Both the position numbers and the translations under genes were made by a program. This document shows positions 48,910 to 58,095 of a stretch of DNA of 59,656 nt, one piece after another. The notes beneath the pieces were generated by a model. It saw only the letters and a program-made list of their open reading frames with translations, had not been told where the DNA came from and searched no databases. Position 1 is the stretch's first letter. The number at the start of each line of letters is the position of its first letter. The DNA comes from Acinetobacter schindleri CIP 107287 (GTDB taxonomy: Bacteria > Pseudomonadota > Gammaproteobacteria > Pseudomonadales > Moraxellaceae): contig NZ_KB849577.1 of assembly GCF_000368625.1 (NCBI RefSeq), forward strand, positions 1 to 59,656, written 5' to 3'.

Positions 48910-50478
48910 TTACTCCCATTCAATCGTTGCTGGTGGTTTAGACGATACGTCATAAACCACACGAGAAACTTCAGCAATTTCGTTCATGATACGAGTTGAG
49001 ATTTTATCTACAAGCTCGTATGGAAGGTGAGCAAAACGAGCTGTCATGAAGTCAACAGTTTCAACTGCACGAAGTGCAATGACCCACGCATAACGACGAC
49101 CATCACCTACAACACCAACAGATTTAACTGGCTGGAATACAGCAAATGCTTGCGCAGTTTTGTCATACCAACCGCTAGCACGCAGTTCTTGCATGAAAAT
49201 GTCATCTGCCAAACGGAGAATGTCAGCATATTCTTTTTTCACTTCACCAAGAATACGGACACCTAGACCCGGACCTGGGAATGGGTGACGATAAAGCATT
49301 TCAAATGGAAGACCTAAAGTGGTACCCAATTTACGTACTTCATCTTTAAACAGGTCACGAATTGGTTCAACCAGTTCAAATGCTAAATCTTCTGGTAAAC
49401 CACCCACGTTGTGGTGTGATTTAATCACGTGTGCTTTACCCTGTTTGCTTGCAGCAGATTCGATCACGTCAGGGTAAATCGTACCTTGAGCCAGGAAGTT
49501 TACACCATCAAGCTTACGTGCTTCTTCAGCAAATACTTCGATGAATTCACGGCCGATGATTTTACGTTTTTTCTCTGGATCAACTTCACCCGCAAGTGCA
49601 GTCAAGAAACGCTCTTCAGCATCAGCACGAATGACACGGATACCCATGTTTTTCGCAAACATGTCCATAACCTGGTCGCCTTCATTTAGACGAAGTAAAC
49701 CATTGTCCACGAATACGCAAGTCAATTGGTCGCCAATTGCACGGTGTAACAGCGCCGCAACAACTGATGAATCCACACCGCCTGAAAGACCGAGCAGTAC
49801 TTTTTGGTCGCCAATCTGTTCACGAAGCTGTTCAACACGAAGGTCGATAATGTTTTCAGAGTTCCACAGGCTACGGCAACCACAGATATTGTGAACGAAG
49901 TTAGACAGTAACTCTTTACCTTTGGCAGTATGAGTGACTTCCGGGTGGAACTGAATACCATAGAAACGGCGTTTTTCATCAGACACCATTGCGACCGGAC
50001 AGCTTGGTGTACTGGCAGTAATCTGGAAGCCTTCTGGAATTTGAGTCACTTTGTCACCGTGGCTCATCCAGACTTTCAATTTGTCTGCTGAATCTTCAAG
50101 ATCGCCAATAAGACCATCACGGATTTGAATGTCTACTTCTGCATAGCCAAATTCATGTACTGTACCTGGCTCAACCTTACCGCCAAGTTGTGCAGACATG
50201 GTTTGCAGACCGTAGCAAATACCCAATACAGGAATGCCCAAGTTGAACACAACTTCTGGCGCACGCGGGCTGCCTTCTTCGTGAACGCTCTCAGGACCAC
50301 CTGACAAGATGATACCGTTTGGATTAAATGCACGAATGTCTTCTTCAGACATGTCATAGGCAAACATTTCAGAATATACGCCAGACTCACGTACGCGACG
50401 TGCAATCAATTGGCTATATTGAGAACCGAAATCCAAAATCAGGATACGATCTTCAGTGATTTGAGTATTGGTAGTCAT
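48910..50478 (-). CDS. guaA: GMP synthase (glutamine-hydrolysing)
   Basis: 522 residues from ATG 50478; a TTG at 50487 is a less likely start. It converts XMP to GMP using glutamine nitrogen and ATP. The class I amidotransferase domain has [34 protein letters not shown] (nucleophilic Cys) and [11 protein letters not shown] (His). The PP-loop [18 protein letters not shown] and the C-terminal dimerisation domain ([14 protein letters not shown] … [29 protein letters not shown]) are complete. Confidence 0.98.
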   Translation of the reverse strand: MTTNTQITEDRILILDFGSQYSQLIARRVRESGVYSEMFAYDMSEEDIRAFNPNGIILSGGPESVHEEGSPRAPEVVFNLGIPVLGICYGLQTMSAQLGGKVEPGTVHEFGYAEVDIQIRDGLIGDLEDSADKLKVWMSHGDKVTQIPEGFQITASTPSCPVAMVSDEKRRFYGIQFHPEVTHTAKGKELLSNFVHNICGCRSLWNSENIIDLRVEQLREQIGDQKVLLGLSGGVDSSVVAALLHRAIGDQLTCVFVDNGLLRLNEGDQVMDMFAKNMGIRVIRADAEERFLTALAGEVDPEKKRKIIGREFIEVFAEEARKLDGVNFLAQGTIYPDVIESAASKQGKAHVIKSHHNVGGLPEDLAFELVEPIRDLFKDEVRKLGTTLGLPFEMLYRHPFPGPGLGVRILGEVKKEYADILRLADDIFMQELRASGWYDKTAQAFAVFQPVKSVGVVGDGRRYAWVIALRAVETVDFMTARFAHLPYELVDKISTRIMNEIAEVSRVVYDVSSKPPATIEWE

Positions 50479-50619
50479 GACAAACAACTATAGAAAGGCA
50501 AACGAAAGATAAGCGCCGTATTCTATCATTTTTCGCTGCATTAAGCACACTGTTTCAAGGCGCTTGAAATATATACATATTTAGCACTGTATCTTGATCA
50601 GACTGAATTTTTTGTCAGA

Positions 50620-50663
50620 TCTGCTTCAATCCTGGATTCAAGATTGAATGAGATTGAAGCAGA
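50620..50663 (-). terminator. Long hairpin after the OB-fold gene
   Basis: TCTGCTTCAATC (50620-50631) and GATTGAAGCAGA (50652-50663) pair over 12 bp; the loop holds a second ATTCA/TGAAT stem. It follows the minus-strand YgiW-like gene. Only a weak U-tract is seen. Confidence 0.55.
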
Positions 50664-50676
50664 ACCTTAAATGTGG

Positions 50677-51042
50677 TTATTTCACTTTTTCGATACTAAT
50701 CACATCAATATCGGTAGGTTTCTGACGATGAGTATCTACCTCACCAAGCACACGAACGTTATCACCCGCTTTTAACTTTAAGGGTTTCCACAGGTCATCA
50801 TCAACATCAATAATAATCGTGCCACTGCTGTCTCGAAGTTCAAAATCATCACTCTGCGGTGCAACTTGACGCACAATTTTACCTGTTAAGGTCACACCAG
50901 TTTCATCCGGCATTTTTTGTGCTTGAGCAATGCTGACTTTATTTTTTTGAGCTTCAGCAAGGAGGGCCTGATCTGACTTTGCCCATGCACCGCCACTAAC
51001 AACGAGTCCCGTCATCAATACAGCTAAAATTTGCTTTTGCAT
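50677..51042 (-). CDS. YgiW/YdeI family OB-fold stress protein
   Basis: A 121-residue secreted protein: signal peptide (MQKQILAVLMTGLVVSGGAWA), then the bacterial OB-fold (BOF) domain with VTLTGKIVRQVAPQSDDFELRDSSGTIIIDVDDDLW and VRVLGEVDTHRQKPTDIDV. Relatives in enterobacteria are periplasmic proteins of stress tolerance (hydrogen peroxide, cadmium, antimicrobial peptides). The exact function is unproven. Confidence 0.87.
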   Translation of the reverse strand: MQKQILAVLMTGLVVSGGAWAKSDQALLAEAQKNKVSIAQAQKMPDETGVTLTGKIVRQVAPQSDDFELRDSSGTIIIDVDDDLWKPLKLKAGDNVRVLGEVDTHRQKPTDIDVISIEKVK

Positions 51043-51151
51043 TCAATATACTCCTTAAACAACAGGTTTAAATTCCTGATTCTATCTAATCAGAGTGAAT
51101 GCACTGCACGAAGCTTAATTCTGTAAAGCTAGTTTAATGTTATGTATCCAC

Positions 51152-51174
51152 AAAAAAAGCGGTCTTAGACCACT
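51152..51174 (-). terminator. Terminator after doxX-like gene
   Basis: On the minus strand AGTGGTC, loop TAA, GACCGCT, TTTTTTT, with one G·U pair. Confidence 0.8.
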
Positions 51175-51193
51175 CGATTGGATCGTTGTTTTA

Positions 51194-51613
51194 CTATTGG
51201 CGCTCAATCAGATGATCAAGACTGAAGCGACCTGCACCCTGTAATACCAATAGCAATAAGCCGCCTGCCATCGCGAAGTTTTTCATAAAGTTCACTGCAT
51301 CCTCAGGCGTACCATGAAATAAAAATGCAGTCACTAAGCTAAAGCCAGCCAAAAGTGCTGCCACAACACGAGTCTGCAAGCCAAATAAAATCGCTAAACC
51401 ACCACCCAACTCCAGCAAAATTGTCACAGGTAATAATTCAGCAGGAACACCCATAGCTTGCATATAACCAACTGTTGCTTCATAGCCAGCGATTTTGCCC
51501 CAACCTGCCACAATAAAAATATAAGCCATTAAGACACGTGCAGACACGAATGTTGCGGATTCAAGTACAGGATGAGCAACAAGATTGGCGATAATACGAT
51601 TTGGATTCAACAT
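51194..51613 (-). CDS. DoxX family membrane protein
   Basis: 139 residues from ATG 51613; an upstream start at 51652 adds a Cys-rich leader not usual for the family. Four hydrophobic helices with LMAYIFIVAGWGKIAGYEATVGYMQAMGVP and LLELGGGLAILFGLQTRVVA are DoxX signatures. These are inner-membrane proteins linked to thiol and oxidative stress in some bacteria; the activity here is unknown. Confidence 0.88.
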   Translation of the reverse strand: MLNPNRIIANLVAHPVLESATFVSARVLMAYIFIVAGWGKIAGYEATVGYMQAMGVPAELLPVTILLELGGGLAILFGLQTRVVAALLAGFSLVTAFLFHGTPEDAVNFMKNFAMAGGLLLLVLQGAGRFSLDHLIERQ

Positions 51614-51803
51614 GATAAAAACTCGAAGATGATTGCTAAAACATGAGCACATCTTATAAGTTTCATTTTTAATTATTAATAACCAAAATAAGATTCATCA
51701 TTTTATTTTTAGAATGATGAGACTGGAAATAGACCACTTTTGATGCTGACTTTAAGCCTAATCACTGTTAGGATTTGGGCACACTTTTGCTTGTACTGGC
51801 GCC

Positions 51804-52442
51804 ATGGAACTGCTTGATTTTATCCTACATGTAGATGACCATCTGCTTGAATTCATCACCAATTATGGGGTGTGGATTTATGCCATTCTTTTCCTGATTA
51901 TCTTTGTAGAAACGGGACTGGTAGTCATGCCTTTCCTGCCGGGTGACAGCTTGCTGTTTGCTGCGGGGGCACTTGCAGCATCTACTGGGGCCATGGATCC
52001 GTGGGTACTGATTCCGCTCCTATTTGTGGCAGCAGTACTGGGTGATACGCTGAACTATCATATTGGCAAGTTCATCGGGCCGCGTGTGTTTGAAGTTGAA
52101 TCGCGCTTTATCAATAAAAAACACCTACTAGCAACCCAGCAATTTTTTGCCAGACATGGTGGCAAGACTATTATCTTTGCCCGTTTCGTGCCTTTCGCCC
52201 GTACCTTTGCTCCTTTTGTGGCCGGTGCTGGCAGCATGAATTATAAATATTTCCTGAGCTATAACGTGATTGGTGGTTTTTTGTGGATCAGCTCTTTTGT
52301 GATTTTGGGTTATCTGTTTGGAAATATGCCAATCGTTAAAGATAACTTTACCTATCTGATCTTCGGCATCATTATTATTAGTGTATTGCCAGGCATCTTC
52401 GGTTTTATTCAACAAAAACTGAAAAAGAACAAAATGGCTTAA
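51804..52442 (+). CDS. DedA family membrane protein
   Basis: A 212-residue VTT/SNARE-associated-domain protein. Hallmarks: FVETGLVVMPFLPGDSLLFAAGALA (re-entrant region with acidic residue), GDTLNYHIGKFIG and FARFVPFARTFAPFVAGAGSMNY (two arginines). DedA proteins act in lipid-carrier recycling, envelope homeostasis and polymyxin tolerance. The undecaprenyl-phosphate or phospholipid role is inference from the family. Confidence 0.92.
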   Translation: MELLDFILHVDDHLLEFITNYGVWIYAILFLIIFVETGLVVMPFLPGDSLLFAAGALAASTGAMDPWVLIPLLFVAAVLGDTLNYHIGKFIGPRVFEVESRFINKKHLLATQQFFARHGGKTIIFARFVPFARTFAPFVAGAGSMNYKYFLSYNVIGGFLWISSFVILGYLFGNMPIVKDNFTYLIFGIIIISVLPGIFGFIQQKLKKNKMA

Positions 52443-52458
52443 ATCCTGATCGCTGAAC

Positions 52459-53100
52459 TCAGTTAAATATACTGATGATCAGCGGAATCAGGCAAAGCAG
52501 CAAAAACAGGACCGACCCTTTATATACGAGGTCGGTTTTTATTTTCTCCGACTCCCCTGCCAGAATTGCCTGACCGAACGCCATCCAGAAGACAAACACT
52601 GGTAATGTCACCAGACTAAATATCGCGAACACCAGTACGAAATTAGTTGGATTTTCCCAGGTCGCCATGGGAAAAATACCGGAAGCAAACAAAGCCGCTT
52701 TAGGATTTTTTAAAGTCGCAGTAAACATCTGCCAAGGCCGGATCATCGGGTGCTTATGATTATGCTGCTCTAGCTGTTTGGCTTTAAACAGTCTGAAGGT
52801 CATCCAGCCTACAGTAATTGTGCTCAGTATATGCAGCATGCCCTGAAAATTCGGCCAGATCGGGACAGCAAGATGTATCAGCAAGGCCCAGACATTAATG
52901 GCATAGAAGTAACCCAGCAGAATAGCAGGTATATATAAACTGGTTCTGGCCTGACCATGTTGATGTGCCGCACTGGCAACCAGTGCATTGCCTGGGCCCG
53001 GAATCATCAATACTGTAATTACAGCCAGAATAAATAGCCAGTTTTCGATCATACGCAAACTTACCGCAAAGAATGGCGCAACATTAACGAATCTGCTCAA
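52459..53100 (-). CDS. LysE family translocator
   Basis: A 213-residue inner-membrane protein with RhtB-type helices: VLMIPGPGNALVASAAHQHGQARTS and MFTATLKNPKAALFASGIFPM. Probably exports an amino acid or similar small molecule. It is separate from the LysE-like gene at 26.1 kb, from which it differs clearly. It is convergent with dedA. Confidence 0.83.
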   Translation of the reverse strand: MSRFVNVAPFFAVSLRMIENWLFILAVITVLMIPGPGNALVASAAHQHGQARTSLYIPAILLGYFYAINVWALLIHLAVPIWPNFQGMLHILSTITVGWMTFRLFKAKQLEQHNHKHPMIRPWQMFTATLKNPKAALFASGIFPMATWENPTNFVLVFAIFSLVTLPVFVFWMAFGQAILAGESEKIKTDLVYKGSVLFLLLCLIPLIISIFN

Positions 53101-53196
53101 TATATAACAAGATGAAAATTCTCATAAATTTGTTCCGAGCAGTCATTCCAGCTAGTTTTATATGCAAAATAATGTCCCTTTCCGGAATGCGATGCT

Positions 53197-53225
53197 AAAA
53201 AATGCCGACCTCAGTCAGCATTTTT
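53197..53225 (-). terminator. Terminator after parA-lipoprotein unit
   Basis: AAAAATGC and GCATTTTT pair around an inner GAC/GTC with loop CTCA. Confidence 0.7.
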
Positions 53226-53242
53226 ATTTTTTATCTTCATCA

Positions 53243-53638
53243 TTATATTTTTGGTGCAGCCTGGCGAATGATCAATGGGCAGCTCTTATAGCGCGCTGCC
53301 TGAACAATCGCTTCCTGCTCACCTAAAACACGTGCCAGTTCGGTCTTCTTGGTATTAGAGGACTGCCCCATATTCACTGAAATGCTCGGCCCAATGCCCC
53401 AACCACTATGGCTACCCCAGCCGCCACCCATACCGACGCCTACGCCAACACCCGTTCGTTTCGGCGCTTGTACACCATTGTCGATATACTGCTGGATACG
53501 GTTATATTCACCTTGCAGCTGACCGCAGTCATAGGACTGATATTGGGTGGGCGACACATAGGTCGGCTTGACGATCGTAGCACAGGCACTTAACAAGGCC
53601 AGGCCCACGATGCCAAGACTGAATTTCATGAGTTTCAT
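53243..53638 (-). CDS. Glycine-rich lipoprotein
   Basis: 131 residues from ATG 53638 (a second ATG lies at 53629). Lipoprotein signal ending in ALLSAC, then YQSYDCGQLQGEYNRIQQYI, a Gly-rich stretch (GVGVGVGMGGGWG) and a C-terminal helix with EQEAIVQAARYKSCPLI. The paired Cys (YDCGQL and YKSCPL) may form a disulfide, as in small metal-binding or surface lipoproteins of the Acinetobacter type. Function unknown. It follows parA by 16 nt on the same strand. Confidence 0.75.
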   Translation of the reverse strand: MKLMKFSLGIVGLALLSACATIVKPTYVSPTQYQSYDCGQLQGEYNRIQQYIDNGVQAPKRTGVGVGVGMGGGWGSHSGWGIGPSISVNMGQSSNTKKTELARVLGEQEAIVQAARYKSCPLIIRQAAPKI

Positions 53639-53654
53639 GCTGGAATCATCAATC

Positions 53655-54491
53655 TTATTTTTGCTCAATCTCATTGAACAACGATTGATAGGCCTGAGTC
53701 AATTTATGATCAGTAGCCAGATGAATTAAGGGTTGATTTTTCTGATGAGATTCTTTCATGATCACCGATGGCGGCAACATATTTTCCAATACTGGCAAGC
53801 CCTCATCTTTCAGCTGTTGCACCACCTCACGTGGCAGTTTGGCCTGAGCCTGAAATTGATTAACCACAATCCCTTCAATTTCCAGACGGTTATTATGGTC
53901 GTCCTGGGTTTCGATGACATTTTCAATCAGGGTATGCAGGGCACGTTTGGAAAATACATCACAGTCAAAGGGAATCAGTACCCGATCTGCCGCAATTAAA
54001 GCTGATAAGGTAAAGAAATTAAAAGCCGGCGGCGTATCAATAAACACCCGCTCATACTGACCCGTTAACTGTTGTAAGGCATCACGTAGTTTATAGATCT
54101 TATGTTTGGATTCCAGTGCATGTGCCAGTGTGCCGAGACTTGGGCTGGCTGGAATCACATCCAGATGTTTAAACGGTGACTGGTGCACATAGCTTTCCAG
54201 GCCTTTAGTGCGGGTTTTTAGAATTGAGCCGATGGCATTGCCAATCAGACCCTTGTTCTGCTGGCTGCCCAGCACTTCATCAAAATAGTTTTCAATATTG
54301 GGTTCTAATGCAGGCTTGTCTCCCGAATAGGTTGCATCATCACCAAGCAGATACTGGCTGGAATTGGCCTGTGGATCGAGGTCAATGAGCAGGGTTTTAT
54401 GCCCCTGATGTGCACTGATTGCTGCCAGATTTACAGCAATACTCGACTTCCCCACGCCCCCTTTTTGGTTAAACACCACACGTGTACGCAT
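53655..54491 (-). CDS. Solitary ParA family ATPase
   Basis: 278 residues. A deviant Walker A FNQKGGVGKSSIAVNLA with the signature lysine, LLIDLDPQANSSQYLLGD, FIDTPPAFNFFTL and VNQFQAQAKLPREVVQQL. This is the ParA/MinD/Soj fold that dimerises on DNA. No parB is adjacent, so it is not the chromosomal parAB pair; it may place another cargo. It is followed by a lipoprotein gene, which is an unusual partner. Confidence 0.88.
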   Translation of the reverse strand: MRTRVVFNQKGGVGKSSIAVNLAAISAHQGHKTLLIDLDPQANSSQYLLGDDATYSGDKPALEPNIENYFDEVLGSQQNKGLIGNAIGSILKTRTKGLESYVHQSPFKHLDVIPASPSLGTLAHALESKHKIYKLRDALQQLTGQYERVFIDTPPAFNFFTLSALIAADRVLIPFDCDVFSKRALHTLIENVIETQDDHNNRLEIEGIVVNQFQAQAKLPREVVQQLKDEGLPVLENMLPPSVIMKESHQKNQPLIHLATDHKLTQAYQSLFNEIEQK

Positions 54492-54554
54492 TAAAACCCC
54501 CTATTATTTTTATCAATCTATTTTAAATTTAGCCAAACAAAATGATGTTATTTT

Positions 54555-54947
54555 CTAGCCAAAAGTTGGCTTGATAATCACCAGTGCCATAATTGCAGCT
54601 AATGAAATAATTGCAATAACCAGGCCAGCACGACGTTGAACCAACAGGACAGAGTCATCTTTTTTATAGGCTTTCATCAAAGATGAAACCAGTACCAGAA
54701 ATAAAATGACCTTGGCATAGAACCAGGGTTGTACTTCAAAGTTTTTTATCACTAGCGAAATGACACCCGTCAAAGCAATTACGGCAAGTGCCAGATGCTG
54801 CAAGGCAACAAATAGCTTGCGTGCGACCGGATTAGGTAAATTACCCTGTGTACCAACAAACAAGGTAAATGCACGTGCCAGAATCGCGATAATTGCCAGA
54901 CTGGCCGCTGACATATGGATAATTTTGACTAATAATTGGGTTTCCAT
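54555..54947 (-). CDS. SirB2-like membrane protein
   Basis: 130 residues with four hydrophobic helices (VKIIHMSAASLAIIAILARAF, LQHLALAVIALTGVISL, YAKVILFLVLVSSLMKAY, LVIAIISLAAIMALVII), the organisation of the SirB2 (invasion gene expression up-regulator) family. Actual function unknown. It lies 9 nt after the BolA gene on the same strand. Confidence 0.75.
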   Translation of the reverse strand: METQLLVKIIHMSAASLAIIAILARAFTLFVGTQGNLPNPVARKLFVALQHLALAVIALTGVISLVIKNFEVQPWFYAKVILFLVLVSSLMKAYKKDDSVLLVQRRAGLVIAIISLAAIMALVIIKPTFG

Positions 54948-54956
54948 ATGTTCCTC

Positions 54957-55265
54957 TTAGTTTTTTGGGGCATGTGCACATTCAGGACTGGTCGTATCCT
55001 GACCGCTCCACTCTTCTGGAACAAAAGCATGGATTGCTAATGCATGGATTTTTTCCGGGCTCAGTAAATCGCCTACTGCGGCATAGACTTTCTGATGACG
55101 CTGTACCTGACGCAGGCCTGCAAAAGCTTCACTCACAATTACCGCTTTAAAGTGTGATTCCTTACCCGGGTAATAGCCACCGTGACCAGAAGACTCATTT
55201 ACCACCTCAAGATGAGATGGAGACAGGGTAGCCAGACGCTCTCTTAAGACTTGTTCAATACTCAT
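54957..55265 (-). CDS. BolA family protein
   Basis: 102 residues of the BolA fold: MSIEQVLRERLATLSPSHLEVVNESSGHGG, then ESHFKAVIVSEAFAGLRQVQRHQKVYAAVGDLL and a terminal IHALAIHAFVPEEW with a conserved His. BolA proteins bind monothiol glutaredoxins and iron-sulfur clusters and influence stress gene expression. The upstream 239 nt to the tRNA genes show no other gene. Confidence 0.9.
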   Translation of the reverse strand: MSIEQVLRERLATLSPSHLEVVNESSGHGGYYPGKESHFKAVIVSEAFAGLRQVQRHQKVYAAVGDLLSPEKIHALAIHAFVPEEWSGQDTTSPECAHAPKN

Positions 55266-55504
55266 GGCCTTCTCCGCAATTACAAATGATCCAAATTCTA
55301 TTCAGTATACCCTGTTCTGTCATGAGTTTTACTGTACTCAAGGAGAGTTAAAGGTTGCCAAGGCCCTGTTTTAACAAAATTTTGCATAAATTTTGTCGAT
55401 TTATAGCGCTGAATTGGCTGAATTGATTTTATTTTATGCAAACGGTGCAAGATTTCTCATAAAGTTATTGACCCTGTTTTTGCATGCTGTATTATACACG
55501 GCAT

Positions 55505-55580
<76 letters not shown>

Positions 55581-55627
55581 GATTCTTTTTTGTTTAGTTT
55601 TTTAATAGTAAAAAATTATTCGACCCT

Positions 55628-55703
<76 letters not shown>

Positions 55704-55710
55704 AATTCTA

Positions 55711-55742
55711 AAAGCCCTGATCGAAAGATTGGGGCTTTTTTA
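55711..55742 (+). terminator. Terminator after the tRNA genes
   Basis: AAAGCCC (55711-55717) and GGGCTTTTTT, with ATC-GAAA-GAT inside the loop region. It ends the tRNA transcript before the element begins. Confidence 0.75.
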
Positions 55743-55828
55743 TTGTTGATTTTATTATATTTTTTAAAAACTCTCCTTCCTTTGTTATTCGATTCAATAA
55801 AAAATATTCTTAATGTAATTCGTATTTT

Positions 55829-56026
55829 GTGACCAAGATGTGACCATGGCGTGCCCACAACAAAAAAAATGGTCTCAATTGATCTTAAATGTCCTCAATC
55901 GATCACCACTTTCAGAGCTTTTTTGAAGGCAAAAAATCACCCTGTTCTCTTCCAAACAAGGTATTTTTTACCAAATGATCAATAATTTGTGACCATTTCA
56001 CTTTTTGATGTGACCATTTGTGACCA
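55829..56026 (+). repeat. Five TGTGACCA repeats, candidate integrase arm sites
   Basis: TGTGACCA occurs at 55829, 55840, 55988, 56009 and 56019, all in the same orientation. Start-to-start spacings of 11, 21 and 10 nt in the two groups fit whole helical turns, so the sites lie on one DNA face. They flank the end of the XRE gene next to the tRNA attachment site, as arm-type sites do for lambda-like integrases. No gene is seen at 55743-56028, apart from these repeats. Confidence 0.6.
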
Positions 56027-56028
56027 AA

Positions 56029-56256
56029 CTACTCACTAACAGATTGTTCTTTATTGTCTTTTTCAAAAACAAATAAATCCCCTACCTGTACATCCAAATA
56101 ATCACAAATTCGATCGATGGTCTCCAAATCAATTCGAGTCAATTCGCCATTATAAAGCTTATGCAAAGTTGTCTTATTAATGCCTGTACCACGAATTAAG
56201 TCAGCTACACGCATTTTTCTTTCAGCCAACAATATTGGTAGCTTACAAATAACCAT
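56029..56256 (-). CDS. XRE-family helix-turn-helix regulator
   Basis: A 75-residue single-domain DNA-binding protein: AERKMRVADLIRGTGINKTTLHKLYNGELTRIDLETIDRICDYLDVQVGDL is a complete Cro/CI-type helix-turn-helix (YozG/YafN-like). It is transcribed away from the excisionase-like and integrase genes, in the manner of an element repressor. Confidence 0.85.
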   Translation of the reverse strand: MVICKLPILLAERKMRVADLIRGTGINKTTLHKLYNGELTRIDLETIDRICDYLDVQVGDLFVFEKDNKEQSVSE

Positions 56257-56371
56257 TAATTTTTCCTCTAATACAATGAAAATTTAATTGCATTTAATTA
56301 AATTCGAGGTTATTTTAGGTCTAAGGATGAAAAATTCCTTACATCCGATGAATTACGCTAGGAATACAATT

Positions 56372-56581
56372 ATGTCATATACCTATCTCACAGCCCAGCA
56401 ACTGGCTGAAAAAATCCAGTACGACGCTCGTACCATTCGCAACCAGCTGAAGGACAGTGTCTTTATTGAAGGTGTTCACTACATCCGTCCTTTTGGTGGC
56501 CGCAAAATTCTTTTTGTTTGGGAACGTATTGAAACTGAAATGCTTAAATTCACTGGTTTAAGCATGGATGCTTTGCAATAA
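56372..56581 (+). CDS. Excisionase-like small DNA-binding protein
   Basis: 69 residues from ATG 56372, with AGGA upstream. MSYTYLTAQQLAEKIQYDARTIRNQL resembles a MerR-like or Xis-like winged helix-turn-helix, followed by SVFIEGVHYIRPFGGRKILFVWE, a typical phage excisionase/Mor-like ending. It lies 19 nt before the integrase on the same strand, the usual place of a recombination directionality factor. Assignment is by size, motif style and position. Confidence 0.7.
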   Translation: MSYTYLTAQQLAEKIQYDARTIRNQLKDSVFIEGVHYIRPFGGRKILFVWERIETEMLKFTGLSMDALQ

Positions 56582-56600
56582 GGCTTAGGAGGTTTAACTG

Positions 56601-57782
56601 ATGGCTACCATCCGGGAACGAAGTGGCAAACTGATTGCCGACTTTCGCTACATGGGCATTCGTTGCAGAGAAACAACCAATCTTGAAGACAATGCTTATA
56701 ACCGTCGCATTTTGAAAAAACGTCTCGAACAGCTTGAAGCTGAAATTACTTTGGGAACTTTTGAATACGAAAAGTACTTTCCAAAAAGTAACCGTGTTGA
56801 GGAGTTTAAGGAAAAAAGAAGTCAGCAAATTGCTGTACAGACCAAAGTTCCTCTTTTTAAAGAGTTTACTGAATTGTGGTTTAAGCAGAAACAAGTTGAA
56901 TGGAGAACCTCATATCAGCAAAAGGTTTCAATTGTGATCAAAAACTATTTGATTCCTGCTTTTGGTAATCAGGTTCTCTCGAAAATCAAGAAGTCAGACT
57001 TGCTGAACTTCCGTGCCTCTCTCGCCAAAGTGACACACGGAAAAGATCAAACAAGTCTGAAAGCATCGAGGATCAATCAAATCATGACGCCTTTACGTAT
57101 GATACTCAATGATGCGGCTGAACGATACGAGTTTGAGTCGCCTTATAAAAATATTAACAATCTGAAGGAAAGCAAGATTGAAGTCACACCTTTTTCTCTG
57201 GAAGAGGTGCATAAAATTCTTACCACAGTGCGTGAAGACTTCCGCCCCTATTACACCGTTCGCTTTTTTACGGGTATGCGTACCAGTGAAATCGATGGTC
57301 TGCAATGGAAAAATATCGACTTACAGCGTCGTGAAATCCATATCAGAGAGGCGTTAGTGAATGGTGTGCTTGGTGGAACCAAAACTTATGGTTCTGACCG
57401 CACGATCCAGATGAATGACCGCGTTTACCAAGCCTTTCTCCAACAGAAAAGCTTAAATAATGGTAAATCAGAGTTTGTTTTCTGCAATCGTGATGGTGGA
57501 CCTCTCGATTATCGTCTGGTGAATAAACGTGTCTGGCATCCGATCTTGCGCTTTCTAGGATTGAAGTCTAGAAGAGCCTATCAAACACGCCATACAGCAG
57601 CAACTCTTTGGCTGTCAGCAGGAGAAAATCCGGAATGGATCGCACGTCAATTGGGACATTCAACGACTGAAATGCTGTTTCGAGTCTATAGCCGTTACAT
57701 CCCCAATGTTACGCGCCGCGATGGCAGTGCATTTGAAGCCATGCTGGAAAAACTAAATACAGAGGAGCTTGCACATGAATAG
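56601..57782 (+). CDS. int: Tyrosine recombinase (phage-type integrase)
   Basis: 393 residues. An N-terminal arm-binding domain of the DUF3596 kind (MATIRERSGKLIADFRYMGIRCRETTNL), a SAM-like core-binding domain (about 95-190), and the catalytic domain with FTGMRTSEIDGLQW (first Arg), a Lys-containing beta hairpin, TRHTAATLWLSAGE (HxxR-type: R-H), LGHST and nucleophile Tyr in YSRYIPN. A GGAGG ribosome site precedes it. It would integrate the element at the tRNA-Gly site. Confidence 0.95.
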   Translation: MATIRERSGKLIADFRYMGIRCRETTNLEDNAYNRRILKKRLEQLEAEITLGTFEYEKYFPKSNRVEEFKEKRSQQIAVQTKVPLFKEFTELWFKQKQVEWRTSYQQKVSIVIKNYLIPAFGNQVLSKIKKSDLLNFRASLAKVTHGKDQTSLKASRINQIMTPLRMILNDAAERYEFESPYKNINNLKESKIEVTPFSLEEVHKILTTVREDFRPYYTVRFFTGMRTSEIDGLQWKNIDLQRREIHIREALVNGVLGGTKTYGSDRTIQMNDRVYQAFLQQKSLNNGKSEFVFCNRDGGPLDYRLVNKRVWHPILRFLGLKSRRAYQTRHTAATLWLSAGENPEWIARQLGHSTTEMLFRVYSRYIPNVTRRDGSAFEAMLEKLNTEELAHE

Positions 57783-58023
57783 TAAAGCTTTCTTTGGTGG
57801 TGTGGTCGTCAGCCCTGAAGCAGATATGGTCGCTCGTGAATTAATCCATGAGCTACACATTCCCAAACTTCACAATCTAGCTTTTTTGTTGGAAATCAAT
57901 AAATGCTTCGATGATCACCAGGCGTTGAGACTCTGGTTACAGCGAATGTTGGATGAAGGGCAAGCCCATTACGATGACTTGGCCCAACAGGCCCGTCTCC
58001 GCTTAATGAGTCTCGCTCACTAA
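57775..58023 (+). CDS. Small hypothetical protein in the element
   Basis: 82 residues from ATG 57775, with GAGGAG 7 nt upstream; it overlaps the integrase stop by 8 nt (ATGAATAG), so translation is coupled. Helical and soluble (LIHELHIPKLHNLAFLLEINKCF, LRLWLQRMLDEGQAHYDDLAQQARLRL). No family recognised. Confidence 0.6.
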   Translation: MNSKAFFGGVVVSPEADMVARELIHELHIPKLHNLAFLLEINKCFDDHQALRLWLQRMLDEGQAHYDDLAQQARLRLMSLAH

Positions 58024-58095
58024 TAAAACAAACACAGACAGAAGGTCATCCAATCGATGACCTTAGTCCCTCTATACCTATAAAAAGGTGAACAC

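Noticed and set aside
53655..54491. ParA and the parS at 44.6 kb as one partition locus
   Set aside because: They are 9 kb apart, parB is missing, and this ParA subtype is the solitary kind; the parS more likely serves chromosomal ParB elsewhere.
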